The notes: generated by a model from the sequence alone, not told the origin. Counted from the first letter of the stretch, positions 16,173 to 24,883 are shown. The stretch: DNA of 34,552 nucleotides from Staphylococcus simulans (GCF_003043455.1 NZ_PZGG01000025.1:1-34552); one strand, 5' to 3'. A program made the numbers and translations.

Positions 16173-17057
16173 ATGGAACAAGCTCACAGAATTTTAAGTA
16201 TTTATACGCGTTTGCTTCAACAAAAGGTTGTAAATAAGTATGATCTGTCTAACGAATGGGGTGTCTCTTCAAGGACAATACAAAGAGATATCGATAATAT
16301 TCGGAATTTTCTTTACGATACAGATGAATGGCATGGTTATCGTAAAGAGATTACCTACAATCATAAGTTAGAATCTTATGAAATGGACAGTTCCAGTTCA
16401 AACCATGAAGTCTCACTTTACTTTTTGCTGACGTTGTTAGAAACTGTTTCACCTGATATTGATCAACATCTTTATAATTATTTAGAATTACTGATTGCGA
16501 CTTTCCATACGCAACATGAAAGTGAATTACGTGCACATTTGTCTAAGTTGAAAGTAGGCAAACGTTTTGATGAACTCAATCATATTGTGACTGCTTCACG
16601 TGCAATCAATAAATCTCAAAAGCTATATACTGATCATCATCAAGAGATTACCCCTATCGGCATTCAATATTATAACTTTACATTCAATCTGATTTATAAG
16701 ATGCAAGATCAAATCCTTTCTACTGACTTAAAACAAAAAGTAGTCACTTTCAGTCCAAACCACTTCCATGCACAATCTGTCTATAATTCTATAGAATGGG
16801 TGACATTTGAACTCGTGCCAGAACTCTATGAATTGATTCGACATCGCTACCAACACAAAATCATTAAATTAGTTAATAAAAAGTATTATGTTATCCGTAT
16901 TAAAATGTGTGTTGAAGATGCAATTAACTTCTGTTTTACTGCACGAAATCAAGCACGACTTGTCGGACCTGAAAGTACGTATCAAATTGTGATGAAAGAA
17001 TTGTTAAAACTTCAAGAAACATACTTATTTACTCGATTAAGCGCAAATGAATATTAA
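16173..17057 (+). CDS. HTH regulator (HTH_11/DeoR-like N terminus)
   Basis: A 294-residue regulator. Residues 1-55 form a helix-turn-helix (NKYDLSNEWGVSSRTIQRDIDNIR), as in DeoR and WYL-type regulators. The remaining 240 residues resemble the sensor part of WYL-domain regulators in layout, but I see no clear WYL motif. GGGGG ends 7 nt before the ATG at 16173; the in-frame ATG at 16167 is too close to that site. It is divergent from vraABC with a 267-bp shared upstream region, so local control of vraABC is plausible. No ligand can be inferred. Confidence 0.75.
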   Translation: MEQAHRILSIYTRLLQQKVVNKYDLSNEWGVSSRTIQRDIDNIRNFLYDTDEWHGYRKEITYNHKLESYEMDSSSSNHEVSLYFLLTLLETVSPDIDQHLYNYLELLIATFHTQHESELRAHLSKLKVGKRFDELNHIVTASRAINKSQKLYTDHHQEITPIGIQYYNFTFNLIYKMQDQILSTDLKQKVVTFSPNHFHAQSVYNSIEWVTFELVPELYELIRHRYQHKIIKLVNKKYYVIRIKMCVEDAINFCFTARNQARLVGPESTYQIVMKELLKLQETYLFTRLSANEY

Positions 17058-17060
17058 CAT

Positions 17061-17099
17061 GAAAGCTGTATGTTCAATTTAGGACATGCAGCTTTTTTG
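17061..17099 (+). terminator. terminator of the HTH regulator
   Basis: AAGCTGTATGT and ACATGCAGCTT form an 11-bp stem with one G-U pair, followed by TTTTTT. Confidence 0.92.
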
Positions 17100-17211
17100 T
17101 CGAAACCATGATGAGTTTCTTCCTATATTAATAGCCACTTTCTGTTTATTCTATCACGCATTCACTTTTTCTTAATCATTTTAACTTCTGATTTAAACAT
17201 ATAGTCACCAG

Positions 17212-17228
17212 ATGACATAATGTGTCAT
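17212..17228. promoter_or_regulatory. palindrome upstream of surface gene 1, shared with surface gene 2
   Basis: ATGACA and TGTCAT flank TAATG. The 17-nt block GACATAATGTGTCATAC (17213-17229) matches a block upstream of the second surface gene at 15 of 17 positions and lies 189 bp before the start position; the other lies 179 bp before its start. Confidence 0.6.
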
Positions 17229-17401
17229 ACACTGTGGATAAGTCATATTTTTTATTTATGAAAAACGCATTCATTTTTATGACAAATGAAATTTTACGTC
17301 TACACCTATTATGTAGAATAAATGTATAAGCAAAATATATTTTTTTCATCTTAGTAAGTCTATCAAAGTATATGCATATTTATTATTAGGAGGATTAGAA
17401 A

Positions 17402-18952
17402 ACGAAAAAGAAACAACTATTTTCTTTACGTAAGCTATCTGTGGGGATTGCTTCAGTATCACTTGGGACGTTAGTATTTTTAGGCGGAGGACAAACAGTA
17501 AACGCTGAAACTCAACAAGATTTAAATCAAAAAACACAAGAAGCTTATAACACGATTAATAACTTACCAAGTTTAACAGACGCTGAGAAAGATGCGTATA
17601 ACCAACAAATCTTAGAACAAAGCGGACAAAACAACTCAAACTTTGATGCGATTTTAACGGAAGCTCAAAATGATAATACACAAGCAGCTGAATACATTAA
17701 CTATGCTTCACAAGATGCTTACAACGTTATCAATAACATGCCTAGCTTAACAGATGCACAAAAAGATGCGTATAACCAACAAATTCTTGAAGCAGCTGGC
17801 GCAAACAACACTGACTTCGACAAAATTTTAGACGATGCACAGGCTACTAATGATCAAGCCGCTCAAGACATCAATCAAGCTTCTTTAGATGCTTACAACA
17901 CAATCAACAACTTGCCTAGCTTAACAGATGCGCAAAAAGATGCGTATAATCAACAAATCTTAGAAACTGCAGGTACAAACAACACAAACTTCGATGTTAT
18001 TTTAGCTGAAGCTCAAAAAGTAAATGACCAAGCAGCGCAAGATATCAACCAAGCTTCTCAAGAGGCTTACAACACAATCAATAACTTACCTAGCTTAACA
18101 GATGCACAAAAAGATGCATACAATCAACGTATCTTAGAAGTCGCAGGTACAAACAGCACTGACTTCGCTGCAATCTTAGATGAAGCTAAACAAGTAAATA
18201 ATCAATCAGCACAAGATATCAACCAAGCTTCTTTAGAGGCTTATAACACGGTTAATAACTTACCTAACTTAACAGATGAACAAAAAGATGCATTTAACCA
18301 ACGTATTTTAGAAGTTGCTGGCACAAACAGCACTGACTTCGCTGCAATCTTAGATGAAGCTAAATCTTTAGATGCTAAACAAGCACCTGTTGAAGAAGAC
18401 AAAGCTGACGATAAAGAAAAACAAGAAGATTCAACTAAAGAAGATAAAGCAACTGAAGAAGAAGCGAAACCTGAAGACAACAAACCTGAAGAGAAAGCTG
18501 ATCAAAAAGAACAACCAAAAGAAGATGCTAAAGATGAAGACAAATCAAAAGAAGATAAAGCGTCTGAAAATAAAACAGATGACAAAGCTGTAGAAAAAGA
18601 CATTAAAAAAGCTACAGATGAAAAAGCTTCAACAAAAGAGAGAACTAAAGCAGCTCATGATGCGGTGAATAAATTAGAAAACTTATCTCAAAAACAAAAA
18701 GATGCTTATATCGCACAAATTGATAAATCAGCTAAAGAAGATAAAAGTGCACAATTCAAAGCAATCTTAACAGAAGCAAAAGCGGAAGACGCTAAAGTTG
18801 CGAAAGAAACAGTGAAATCTAAAGCTGATGCAAAAGAATTACCAGCAACTGGTGAATCTGACGAAGTATTATTTGGTTTATTATCTGGTTCTTTATTTGC
18901 TAGCGCAGGTACTTTATTCTTATTAAACGCACGTCGTAAAGAAAGTAAGTAA
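17402..18952 (+). CDS. LPATG surface protein with five 58-residue protein-A-like modules, ACG start
   Basis: A 516-codon wall-anchored protein. It begins with a YSIRK-like signal peptide (FSLRKLSVGIASVSLG) and carries five 58-residue modules (41-330). Each resembles the protein A Ig-binding domain in pattern (AYNTINNLPSLTDAQKDAYNQ). An acidic Lys/Glu/Asp linker, a sixth diverged module (about 410-468) and LPATG at 480-484 follow, with a hydrophobic span and ARRKESK. The codon at the start position is ACG, 8 nt after a perfect AGGAGG and aligned with the ATG of the paralogue at 19316. An in-frame TAG at 17396-17398 excludes an earlier start, and GTG at 17441 lacks a ribosome site and would cut the signal peptide. 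Most protein A Fc-contact positions are changed, so IgG Fc binding is not expected. It is either expressed weakly or recently silenced. Confidence 0.8.
   Translation, partial: TKKKQLFSLRKLSVGIASVSLGTLVFLGGGQTVNAETQQDLNQKTQEAYNTINNLPSLTDAEKDAYNQQILEQSGQNNSNFDAILTEAQNDNTQAAEYINYASQDAYNVINNMPSLTDAQKDAYNQQILEAAGANNTDFDKILDDAQATNDQAAQDINQASLDAYNTINNLPSLTDAQKDAYNQQILETAGTNNTNFDVILAEAQKVNDQAAQDINQASQEAYNTINNLPSLTDAQKDAYNQRILEVAGTNSTDFAAILDEAKQVNNQSAQDINQASLEAYNTVNNLPNLTDEQKDAFNQRILEVAGTNSTDFAAILDEAKSLDAKQAPVEEDKADDKEKQEDSTKEDKATEEEAKPEDNKPEEKADQKEQPKEDAKDEDKSKEDKASENKTDDKAVEKDIKKATDEKASTKERTKAAHDAVNKLENLSQKQKDAYIAQIDKSAKEDKSAQFKAILTEAKAEDAKVAKETVKSKADAKELPATGESDEVLFGLLSGSLFASAGTLFLLNARRKESK
17522..18391 (+). 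repeat. five 174-nt tandem repeats
   Basis: Units at 17522, 17696, 17870, 18044 and 18218, each exactly 58 codons. Units 3-5 are the most alike, and stretches such as the one encoding GTNSTDFAAILDEAK are shared by units 4 and 5. Confidence 0.92.
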
Positions 18953-18995
18953 TATTTTTCTTCTATCTAACATTATAAAAACTCCCCTATCTCAA

Positions 18996-19031
18996 AACGA
19001 CCTGGTAGAAATATCTATCAGGTTGTTTTTT
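18996..19031 (+). terminator. terminator of surface gene 1
   Basis: AACGACCTGGTAGA and TCTATCAGGTTGTT pair over 14 bp with two G-U pairs, followed by a T run. The rest of 18953-19315 holds the shared palindrome and AT-rich leader of the next gene. Confidence 0.9.
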
Positions 19032-19136
19032 ATTCCTTATTCTAAGATAAAACTTAAAAAGCCCGTTATAATAGTTCTTCTTAAACTTTAATTTATACAC
19101 GCTAAACCATTAAATAATTTTTAAAACTCTATAAAA

Positions 19137-19153
19137 GACATATTATGTCATAC
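19137..19153. promoter_or_regulatory. palindrome upstream of surface gene 2
   Basis: GACATATTATGTCATAC contains the palindrome GACAT-ATT-ATGTC. It differs from the block at 17213-17229 at two positions and sits at nearly the same distance from its gene. Confidence 0.6.
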
Positions 19154-19315
19154 CAATCACAAAAGGCATATCTAAATTTACAGAAAATTTTCACACTTAT
19201 TTTTTAAGTGAAGCATTATGTCTATATACTTAGTGTAAAATATATGCATATCTATAAATAATCTATCATATTGTCATCACTACTATGCATAGTACATTAG
19301 GAGGAGAAATACATC

Positions 19316-21727
19316 ATGAAGAAAAAACAACTATTTTCTTTACGTAAATTAACAGTCGGTATCGCATCTGTGTCATTAGGAACAGTAGTATTTTTAAGCG
19401 GAGCGCAAGCGGTTGATGCTCAAGCCAATGCGCAAGATGCTACAACTATTACACAAAACGCTTATAACGTGGTAAATAACTTACCAAATATTTCTGATCA
19501 AACTAAAGATGCTTATATCGCTAAAATCACTGCTGCAGCTGGTAATAACAAGCTTACTGACGTTGAAGGCATTGTAAACAACGCTAAAGCTGAAGATGCT
19601 CAAGTTGCTACTGCTAAAAAAGTTGCAGCTGAACAAGATGCTAAAGCTGTTAACCAACAAGTAGAACTTGCTAAAAAAGTTGCTATTGAAACAGCTAAAA
19701 AAGACCACGCTCAAAAAATTGCTAATGCTAAAGCTGAAATTTACAAATTAGAAAATCTTTCTAATTTTACAAAAGCTAGATACAGCGCAAAAATTACTAA
19801 AGCAGCTACTGATGAAATTGCAGGATTAGTTCAAAATGCTAAAGCTGAAGACGCTAAAATTGCAGCTTCTAAAAATCCAGCTAAAGAACAAGCTGCGAAT
19901 GAAAAAGCTAAAGCTGACGCTGCTGCTAAAGATAAAGCTGTTAAAGCTTTAAACCAAAAAACTGCTGATGCTTATCAAGTAATCAACTCTTTGAAAAACA
20001 TCACTGACAAACAACAATTAAGCTTCTTACATCAAGTTGAAGTAGATAGCGGTACTAACAACGGCGAACGTATCGATGCTATTGTTGCTGACGCTAAACA
20101 ATTAGACGCTCAATTCGCTTATGATAAAGAACAAAAAGCTAAAGCTGAACAAAAAGCTGTAAGAGAATTAAATACTTTAACTCAAGTTGCTTATAACACA
20201 GTTAACAATTTACCAAACTTAACAGATGCTCAAAAAGATGATTTTAACCATCAAATCTTAGTAGATAGCGGAAACAACAACGGTCAAAAAATTAATGACA
20301 TTGTTGCTGCTGCTAAACAAAAAGATGCTGAAAGTGCTCAAGCTAAACACGTTCGTGAAGCAGCTGCCAACACTAACCTTCCAGCAGACGTAGCTAAAAA
20401 AGTTAAAGCAGCTCACAATACTGTTGAAGCTTTGAAAAACTTAAAACCAGAACAAAAAGCTGCTGCACATCGCAAACTTAACGAAGTAGCACGTACAAAT
20501 GCTAAAGCTATTGATACTGTTGTAGCTCAAGCTAAAGAGTTAAATGCTAACCAAGCACCAGGTAATAACGAAAGAGCTAAACAAAAAATTGAAACAGCTC
20601 AAAAAGCTCATGCTCAAAGAATTGCTAATGCTCAAGCTGAAGTTAATAGATTGAAAAACATCTCTAAAAATACTAAAGCTGAATACAACGAAAAAATTTC
20701 TCGAGCAGCAACTGATGAGATTCCAGCATTAGTTAAAGAAGTTAAAGCTTTAGATGCTGCTAAACAACCTGCTATTGCTAAAAAAGAAATTGCCGCTGCT
20801 CAAAAAGCACATGCTGATCAAATTAAAGAATCTCAAGCATTAGTTAACAAATTAGAAAACCTTTCTAAAGATGCTAAAGATGAATACAACAGCAGAATTG
20901 CTAAAGCAGCTACTAATGAAGTAGAAGCAATCCTTAATGATGCTCAAGCTGAAGATACTCATGCTGCTACTGCTAAAAAAGAAATTACAGCAGCTAAAAA
21001 TGCTCACGAAGCAGAAATCGCTCAAGCTCAAGCTGCTGCTAAACAAACAATTGCAACAGCTCAAAAAGCTCACGCTCAACTAATTGCTGATGCTCAAGCT
21101 TTAGTTAACAATTTAGAAAACCTTTCTAAAGATGCTAAAGATGAATATAACAGCAGAATTGCTAAAGCAGCTACTGATGAAGTAGAAGCAATCGTTAATG
21201 AAGCTCAAGCTGAAGATGCTCATGCTGCTACTGCTAAAAAAGAAATTACTACTGCTCAAAAAGCTCATGCTAAACAAATTGCTGACGCTCAAGCTTTAGT
21301 TAATAAACTTGATAAACTTTCAAAAGATGCTAAAGCTGGCTACAATCAACAAATTGCACAAGCAGCTACTGATGAAGTTGCAGCAATCGTTAAAGAAGCT
21401 CAAGCTGAAAATGCTAAACAAGCACCAGCTAAAAAAGAAGTTAAACCTGCTCAAAAAGCTACAACTACTCCAGGTCAAGCTAGCAAAGCTGGTCAAAATA
21501 ATAAAGCTGTAACTGCTCAAAAAGACGGTAAAACTACAGCTACTACTAACAAAGCAGCTACACCTAACAAAGCAGCTGCTCAACAACAAGCTAAAAACGC
21601 TAAAAAACAATTACCTGCAACTGGTGAACAAGATCAAGTATTATTCGGATTATTATCTGGTTCATTATTCGCAAGTGCTGGTACATTATTCTTATTAAAT
21701 GCACGTCGTCGTAAAGAAAACGAATAA
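19316..21727 (+). CDS. LPATG surface protein with about nine three-helix modules
   Basis: An 803-residue wall-anchored protein, paralogous to the preceding one. It has a YSIRK-like signal peptide (FSLRKLTVGIASVSLG, cleavage near residue 35), then about nine related helical modules (starting near 45, 130, 211, 281, 362, 430, 498, 583 and 648). They are rich in Ala, Lys and Gln, and two of them carry NNLPN, as in protein A. A 60-residue Ala/Thr/Lys/Gln-rich wall spacer, LPATG at 766-770, a hydrophobic span and ARRRKENE close it. Sortase A anchoring is expected. The start has AGGAGGAG about 9-11 nt upstream. Modules 7 and 8 are almost identical. The binding partner is unknown; the more diverged modules look less like protein A than those of its neighbour. 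Confidence 0.88.
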   Translation: MKKKQLFSLRKLTVGIASVSLGTVVFLSGAQAVDAQANAQDATTITQNAYNVVNNLPNISDQTKDAYIAKITAAAGNNKLTDVEGIVNNAKAEDAQVATAKKVAAEQDAKAVNQQVELAKKVAIETAKKDHAQKIANAKAEIYKLENLSNFTKARYSAKITKAATDEIAGLVQNAKAEDAKIAASKNPAKEQAANEKAKADAAAKDKAVKALNQKTADAYQVINSLKNITDKQQLSFLHQVEVDSGTNNGERIDAIVADAKQLDAQFAYDKEQKAKAEQKAVRELNTLTQVAYNTVNNLPNLTDAQKDDFNHQILVDSGNNNGQKINDIVAAAKQKDAESAQAKHVREAAANTNLPADVAKKVKAAHNTVEALKNLKPEQKAAAHRKLNEVARTNAKAIDTVVAQAKELNANQAPGNNERAKQKIETAQKAHAQRIANAQAEVNRLKNISKNTKAEYNEKISRAATDEIPALVKEVKALDAAKQPAIAKKEIAAAQKAHADQIKESQALVNKLENLSKDAKDEYNSRIAKAATNEVEAILNDAQAEDTHAATAKKEITAAKNAHEAEIAQAQAAAKQTIATAQKAHAQLIADAQALVNNLENLSKDAKDEYNSRIAKAATDEVEAIVNEAQAEDAHAATAKKEITTAQKAHAKQIADAQALVNKLDKLSKDAKAGYNQQIAQAATDEVAAIVKEAQAENAKQAPAKKEVKPAQKATTTPGQASKAGQNNKAVTAQKDGKTTATTNKAATPNKAAAQQQAKNAKKQLPATGEQDQVLFGLLSGSLFASAGTLFLLNARRRKENE
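20841..21251 (+). repeat. near-identical direct repeat, 261-bp offset
   Basis: About 150 bp from 20841 recurs from 21102 with few changes and encodes adjacent modules (LVN-LENLSKDAKDEYNSRIAKAAT). In-frame deletion or duplication between the copies is likely. Confidence 0.8.
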
Positions 21728-21765
21728 TTTAAACGTTATTCTTTCTAAAAACTAACACCTATACT

Positions 21766-21819
21766 GAAACCCGGTAGGGAAATGGTCACAATGGCCGTTA
21801 TCCTTACCGGGTTTCTTTA
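21766..21819. terminator. terminator between surface gene 2 and araB
   Basis: GAAACCCGGTA and TACCGGGTTTC form a strong 11-bp stem with a structured loop. A T-rich tail follows on the plus strand; it can serve both convergent genes. Confidence 0.85.
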
Positions 21820-21871
21820 ATTTCGACTTATTTCTCTCTAATGTCTGCACAATATTCTCCTTTGTTTATCT

Positions 21872-23467
21872 TTATGAATTAAAATGTGTATCTGCTTGAC
21901 GTTCTAAAGGTAATCCCGCTTCAAACCGCTCAATATACCGTTTGAAACTCTCTACATCCTCTGCTTTCGGTTCAAGCACCAATGCTTCAACATCGCCAAA
22001 TGCATGATGGTCTAAGTAATCCGACAGCTTTTGACCTTGATGGTCTACATGATAACGCGCAAGCACCGCAATACCCCATGCGCCGCCTTCGCTCGCTGTC
22101 TGCATCACACTGACTGGACTTTCAAGTGCCGCAGCTAAAAAACTTTGTGCCACACGTTCTGTTTTAAAGATGCCGCCATGGCCAATCATACTGTCTATTT
22201 CTAGGGCTTCATTACGTTTTAATAAATCAATACCAAGTTTCAACGTGCTGAACGCACTGAAAATATGTGTTTTCATCACATTTGCTAAATTAAACTGACT
22301 TTCCACACTACGGATGAACATCGGATAACCTTTTGGCACATCAGTAATAAACTCACCCGAAACATAGCCATAAGATAATAAATGACCCAGTTCCTTATCG
22401 CCTTCAAGTGCTTTCTCAAACATTCGTGTAAACAAGTCTTCTTTGGTATACGTTGCACCCATGGTATCCAATACTTCTGCGAACAATTCCATCCAAGCAT
22501 TGATATCGGATGTACAGTTATTCGCATGAATCATCGCAACTTCATCACCTGCAGGTGTTGTGACTAGATCAACCTCTGGATACAATTTCTTCAATGGATG
22601 ATCTAAAACAATCATTGAGAAGATACTTGTCCCTGCAGAAATATTGCCCGTTCTTGGTGCGACACTTTTCGTTGCGACCATACCTGTTGCCGCATCTCCT
22701 TCTGGTGCACACATCGGACATCCAGCTTGTAACTCTTGATTCGGATCAATCAACTTTGCGCCTGTTTCTGTTAAGTATCCTGCATCTTCTCCAGCTACCA
22801 ACACTTTTGGTAAGACATCATGAACATCTTGTGTATAGCCTTCTTTGTGATAAAGGTCATTAAACTGATTTAATAAGTCTTCTCTAAAGCGATGCGTTTT
22901 AGAATCTATTGGAAACATGCCTGAAGCGTCTCCAACACCTAAGACACGTTCACCTGTTAAATACCAATGCACATAACCTGATAATGTCGTCATGTATCGA
23001 ACATGACGTGTATGCGGGGCATCATGAATCGCCGCATCATATAGCTGAGCGATACTCCATCTCTCAGGAATATTCACCCCAAAGTGTTCTGTCAGCTTAC
23101 GCGCTGCATCATGTGCGTTATTATTACGCCAAGTACGAAATGGCACTAATAAATCGTCTTTATCATCAAACGCTAAGTATCCATGCATCATACCGCTGAT
23201 ACCTAATGATTTTAAAGTTTTAATAGGCACACCATACTTGTCTTTCACTTCATCTGTCATCGATTGATAACTGATTTGAAGCCCATTCCAAACATCATTA
23301 AGTGAATACGTCCAAAATCCATCTTTAAATGTGTTCTCCCATTCAAATGAACCCGTTGCGATGGTTTCACATTGCGCATTAACTGCGACTGTCTTAATAC
23401 GTGTAGAGCCAAGTTCTATCCCTACACTAATATCTCCAGCTTCAATCTGTTGCTTAATCCTTTCCAC
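21872..23467 (-). CDS. araB: L-ribulokinase AraB
   Basis: A 531-residue FGGY-family kinase that phosphorylates L-ribulose in arabinose use. It resembles the lactobacillal AraB type: VGIELGSTRIKTVAVN at the N terminus, SGMMHGYLAFDDKDDLLVPFRTWRNN, and GNISAGTSIFSM in the ATP-binding half. The GTG at 23467 is chosen because AAGGTG ends 6 nt before it; a GTG at 23476 lies in the ribosome site itself. The upstream region contains an AraR-type operator and a cre, which strongly support the arabinose assignment. No araA or araD is adjacent in the window, so this is a stand-alone transcription unit. Confidence 0.9.
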   Translation of the reverse strand: MERIKQQIEAGDISVGIELGSTRIKTVAVNAQCETIATGSFEWENTFKDGFWTYSLNDVWNGLQISYQSMTDEVKDKYGVPIKTLKSLGISGMMHGYLAFDDKDDLLVPFRTWRNNNAHDAARKLTEHFGVNIPERWSIAQLYDAAIHDAPHTRHVRYMTTLSGYVHWYLTGERVLGVGDASGMFPIDSKTHRFREDLLNQFNDLYHKEGYTQDVHDVLPKVLVAGEDAGYLTETGAKLIDPNQELQAGCPMCAPEGDAATGMVATKSVAPRTGNISAGTSIFSMIVLDHPLKKLYPEVDLVTTPAGDEVAMIHANNCTSDINAWMELFAEVLDTMGATYTKEDLFTRMFEKALEGDKELGHLLSYGYVSGEFITDVPKGYPMFIRSVESQFNLANVMKTHIFSAFSTLKLGIDLLKRNEALEIDSMIGHGGIFKTERVAQSFLAAALESPVSVMQTASEGGAWGIAVLARYHVDHQGQKLSDYLDHHAFGDVEALVLEPKAEDVESFKRYIERFEAGLPLERQADTHFNS

Positions 23468-23515
23468 AGTGTCCACCTTCTTTTATTATTCATTTGCTTT
23501 CTCTATTTATGTAAC

Positions 23516-23531
23516 AGTTGTACATACAACT
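23516..23531. promoter_or_regulatory. AraR operator
   Basis: AGTTGTACATACAACT is a palindrome with 7-bp arms. It matches the Bacillus AraR consensus ATTTGTACGTACAAAT at 13 of 16 positions and lies just downstream of the predicted araB transcription start, a blocking position. Confidence 0.8.
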
Positions 23532-23549
23532 TTGTAACCGTTATCATAA

Positions 23550-23578
23550 ATCGTAATTCACAATGAAAGCGTTGTCAA
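23550..23578 (-). promoter_or_regulatory. promoter of araB
   Basis: A perfect TTGACA, a 17-nt spacer, then TACGAT on the minus strand; the start is expected near 23543. Confidence 0.75.
23564..23577. promoter_or_regulatory. cre site (CcpA) of araB
   Basis: TGAAAGCGTTGTCA fits the cre consensus TGWAANCGNTNWCA at all positions and overlaps the -35 element, so catabolite repression is expected. Confidence 0.85.
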
Positions 23579-23585
23579 TGAATAT

Positions 23586-23599
23586 CTTAAACGTTTAAG
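23586..23599. promoter_or_regulatory. 14-bp perfect palindrome upstream of araB
   Basis: CTTAAACGTTTAAG is self-complementary and lies about 50 bp upstream of the predicted araB start. The bound factor is unknown. Confidence 0.4.
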
Positions 23600-23713
23600 G
23601 TTTATTCTTACACTTTAACAAGTGATTTACCTTTATATTGGTATTATTTGATATTTCTTTCATTGTTGAACGTGATAACTCTCATGGCGTTTAGATTGAA
23701 TCATATATAAAAC

Positions 23714-23747
23714 CTAAAAAGAGACCTGTCCTCTTTGAACAGATCTC
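23714..23747 (-). terminator. terminator of the ABC exporter genes
   Basis: GAGATCTGT and ACAGGTCTC form a 9-bp stem with one G-U pair, followed by TTTTT on the minus strand. Confidence 0.85.
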
Positions 23748-23761
23748 AATGTATAAATCAC

Positions 23762-24883
23762 TCACACTTTTCTATAACGTTTTAAGCCAACAATATTCAA
23801 CATCGTAAATACTACAATAAAGAGCACTAAAATACCGATATCAAACCAGAAAGCATTAATAATTTGTGCTTTAATCATAACTTTAGTCAATGCATCCCCT
23901 GCATAGCGTAATGGGAACAAATAACCAATACTTGCGATAAAACGATTCACATTATCCAGTGGAATAATACCAGAGAATAGCACTTGCGGTACGACTACAA
24001 TTGGGATAAACTGCAGCATTTGGAACTCTGAATTCGCAAATGTAGAAACAAACAAGCCCATTGTAAGTGCCGCAAAGGCAATCAGTATATTAATTAATAA
24101 TACCCATAAGATACTTCCTGCGACATCGACCTTTAATAAGTAAATGGAAAACAGTACAATAATCAGCGTTTGTATGACCGCAAAGATACCGTATCCGACT
24201 AGGTAACCAAACACGATTTCACTACGTTTGATTGAAGTTGCCAGTACACGTTCTAATGTGCCAGTTGTTCTTTCTCTTAATAACGCAATACCTGAAATTA
24301 AGAACACAAATAAAAAGACAAAGAAGCCCATTAAAATCGGGAACATTTTATCAAAATAACTGCTGTCAGCATCTCCATATAAATAATGCGCATCAAGCGA
24401 AGTTAATTCTGACGTTTGTTTTGACTTCATAGCTGCTTTACCTGCTTGAGGCATCTCAGCTAGTTTTGTTTTGATAGTTTTCATTTCACCCGCAAGTTCT
24501 TGCATTTTATCTTTTTGAAGTGTACCTGCTAAAATTTGTTTGACCGCTGAGGTTTTACTTGGGTTTTCATTTGTATAAGTAACTGATAGTTGCTTCTTAT
24601 CTTTTTCAACATAAGCATCTAAATCATGTTGTTCGATTATTGTTTTGACGGATTCAGAATTAGAATAAGTTTCTGTGTTTACTTTATCTTTAGGTAATGC
24701 TTTAACAAATGATTCAGGAACATTTTCAGAGAAGCCGATATTTAAGTGTTCTTCATTGTCGCTGTTAAATAAAAAGAACATAATCGTCAAGATGATTAAA
24801 GGGACGATAAATATTAAAGCCAGCGTACGTTTATCACGTACTAAATCAATCATGACACGTTTTAATACTGCCTTGAACCTCAT
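23762..24883 (-). CDS. ABC-2 type transporter permease
   Basis: A 373-residue membrane protein of the ABC-2/YhgE-like exporter type. One membrane segment lies at about 20-38, followed by a 140-residue external domain, then five segments between about 185 and 370 in the usual ABC-2 order. SGIALLRERTTGTLERVLATSI precedes the second segment and is typical of these permeases. It is translated with the ATPase: the genes overlap by 38 nt, and GAGGAGGCGAAGGG inside the ATPase gene serves its start. It probably exports a drug, peptide or lipid-like substrate; the sequence does not say which. Confidence 0.88.
   Translation of the reverse strand: MRFKAVLKRVMIDLVRDKRTLALIFIVPLIILTIMFFLFNSDNEEHLNIGFSENVPESFVKALPKDKVNTETYSNSESVKTIIEQHDLDAYVEKDKKQLSVTYTNENPSKTSAVKQILAGTLQKDKMQELAGEMKTIKTKLAEMPQAGKAAMKSKQTSELTSLDAHYLYGDADSSYFDKMFPILMGFFVFLFVFLISGIALLRERTTGTLERVLATSIKRSEIVFGYLVGYGIFAVIQTLIIVLFSIYLLKVDVAGSILWVLLINILIAFAALTMGLFVSTFANSEFQMLQFIPIVVVPQVLFSGIIPLDNVNRFIASIGYLFPLRYAGDALTKVMIKAQIINAFWFDIGILVLFIVVFTMLNIVGLKRYRKV

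Noticed and set aside
17441..17443. GTG as the start of surface gene 1
   Set aside because: It lacks a ribosome site and would remove the first 13 residues of the YSIRK-like signal peptide that the paralogue has.
17346..17537. Minus-strand frame opposite the start of surface gene 1
   Set aside because: Shadow of the signal-peptide region, with no ribosome site and AT-rich composition.
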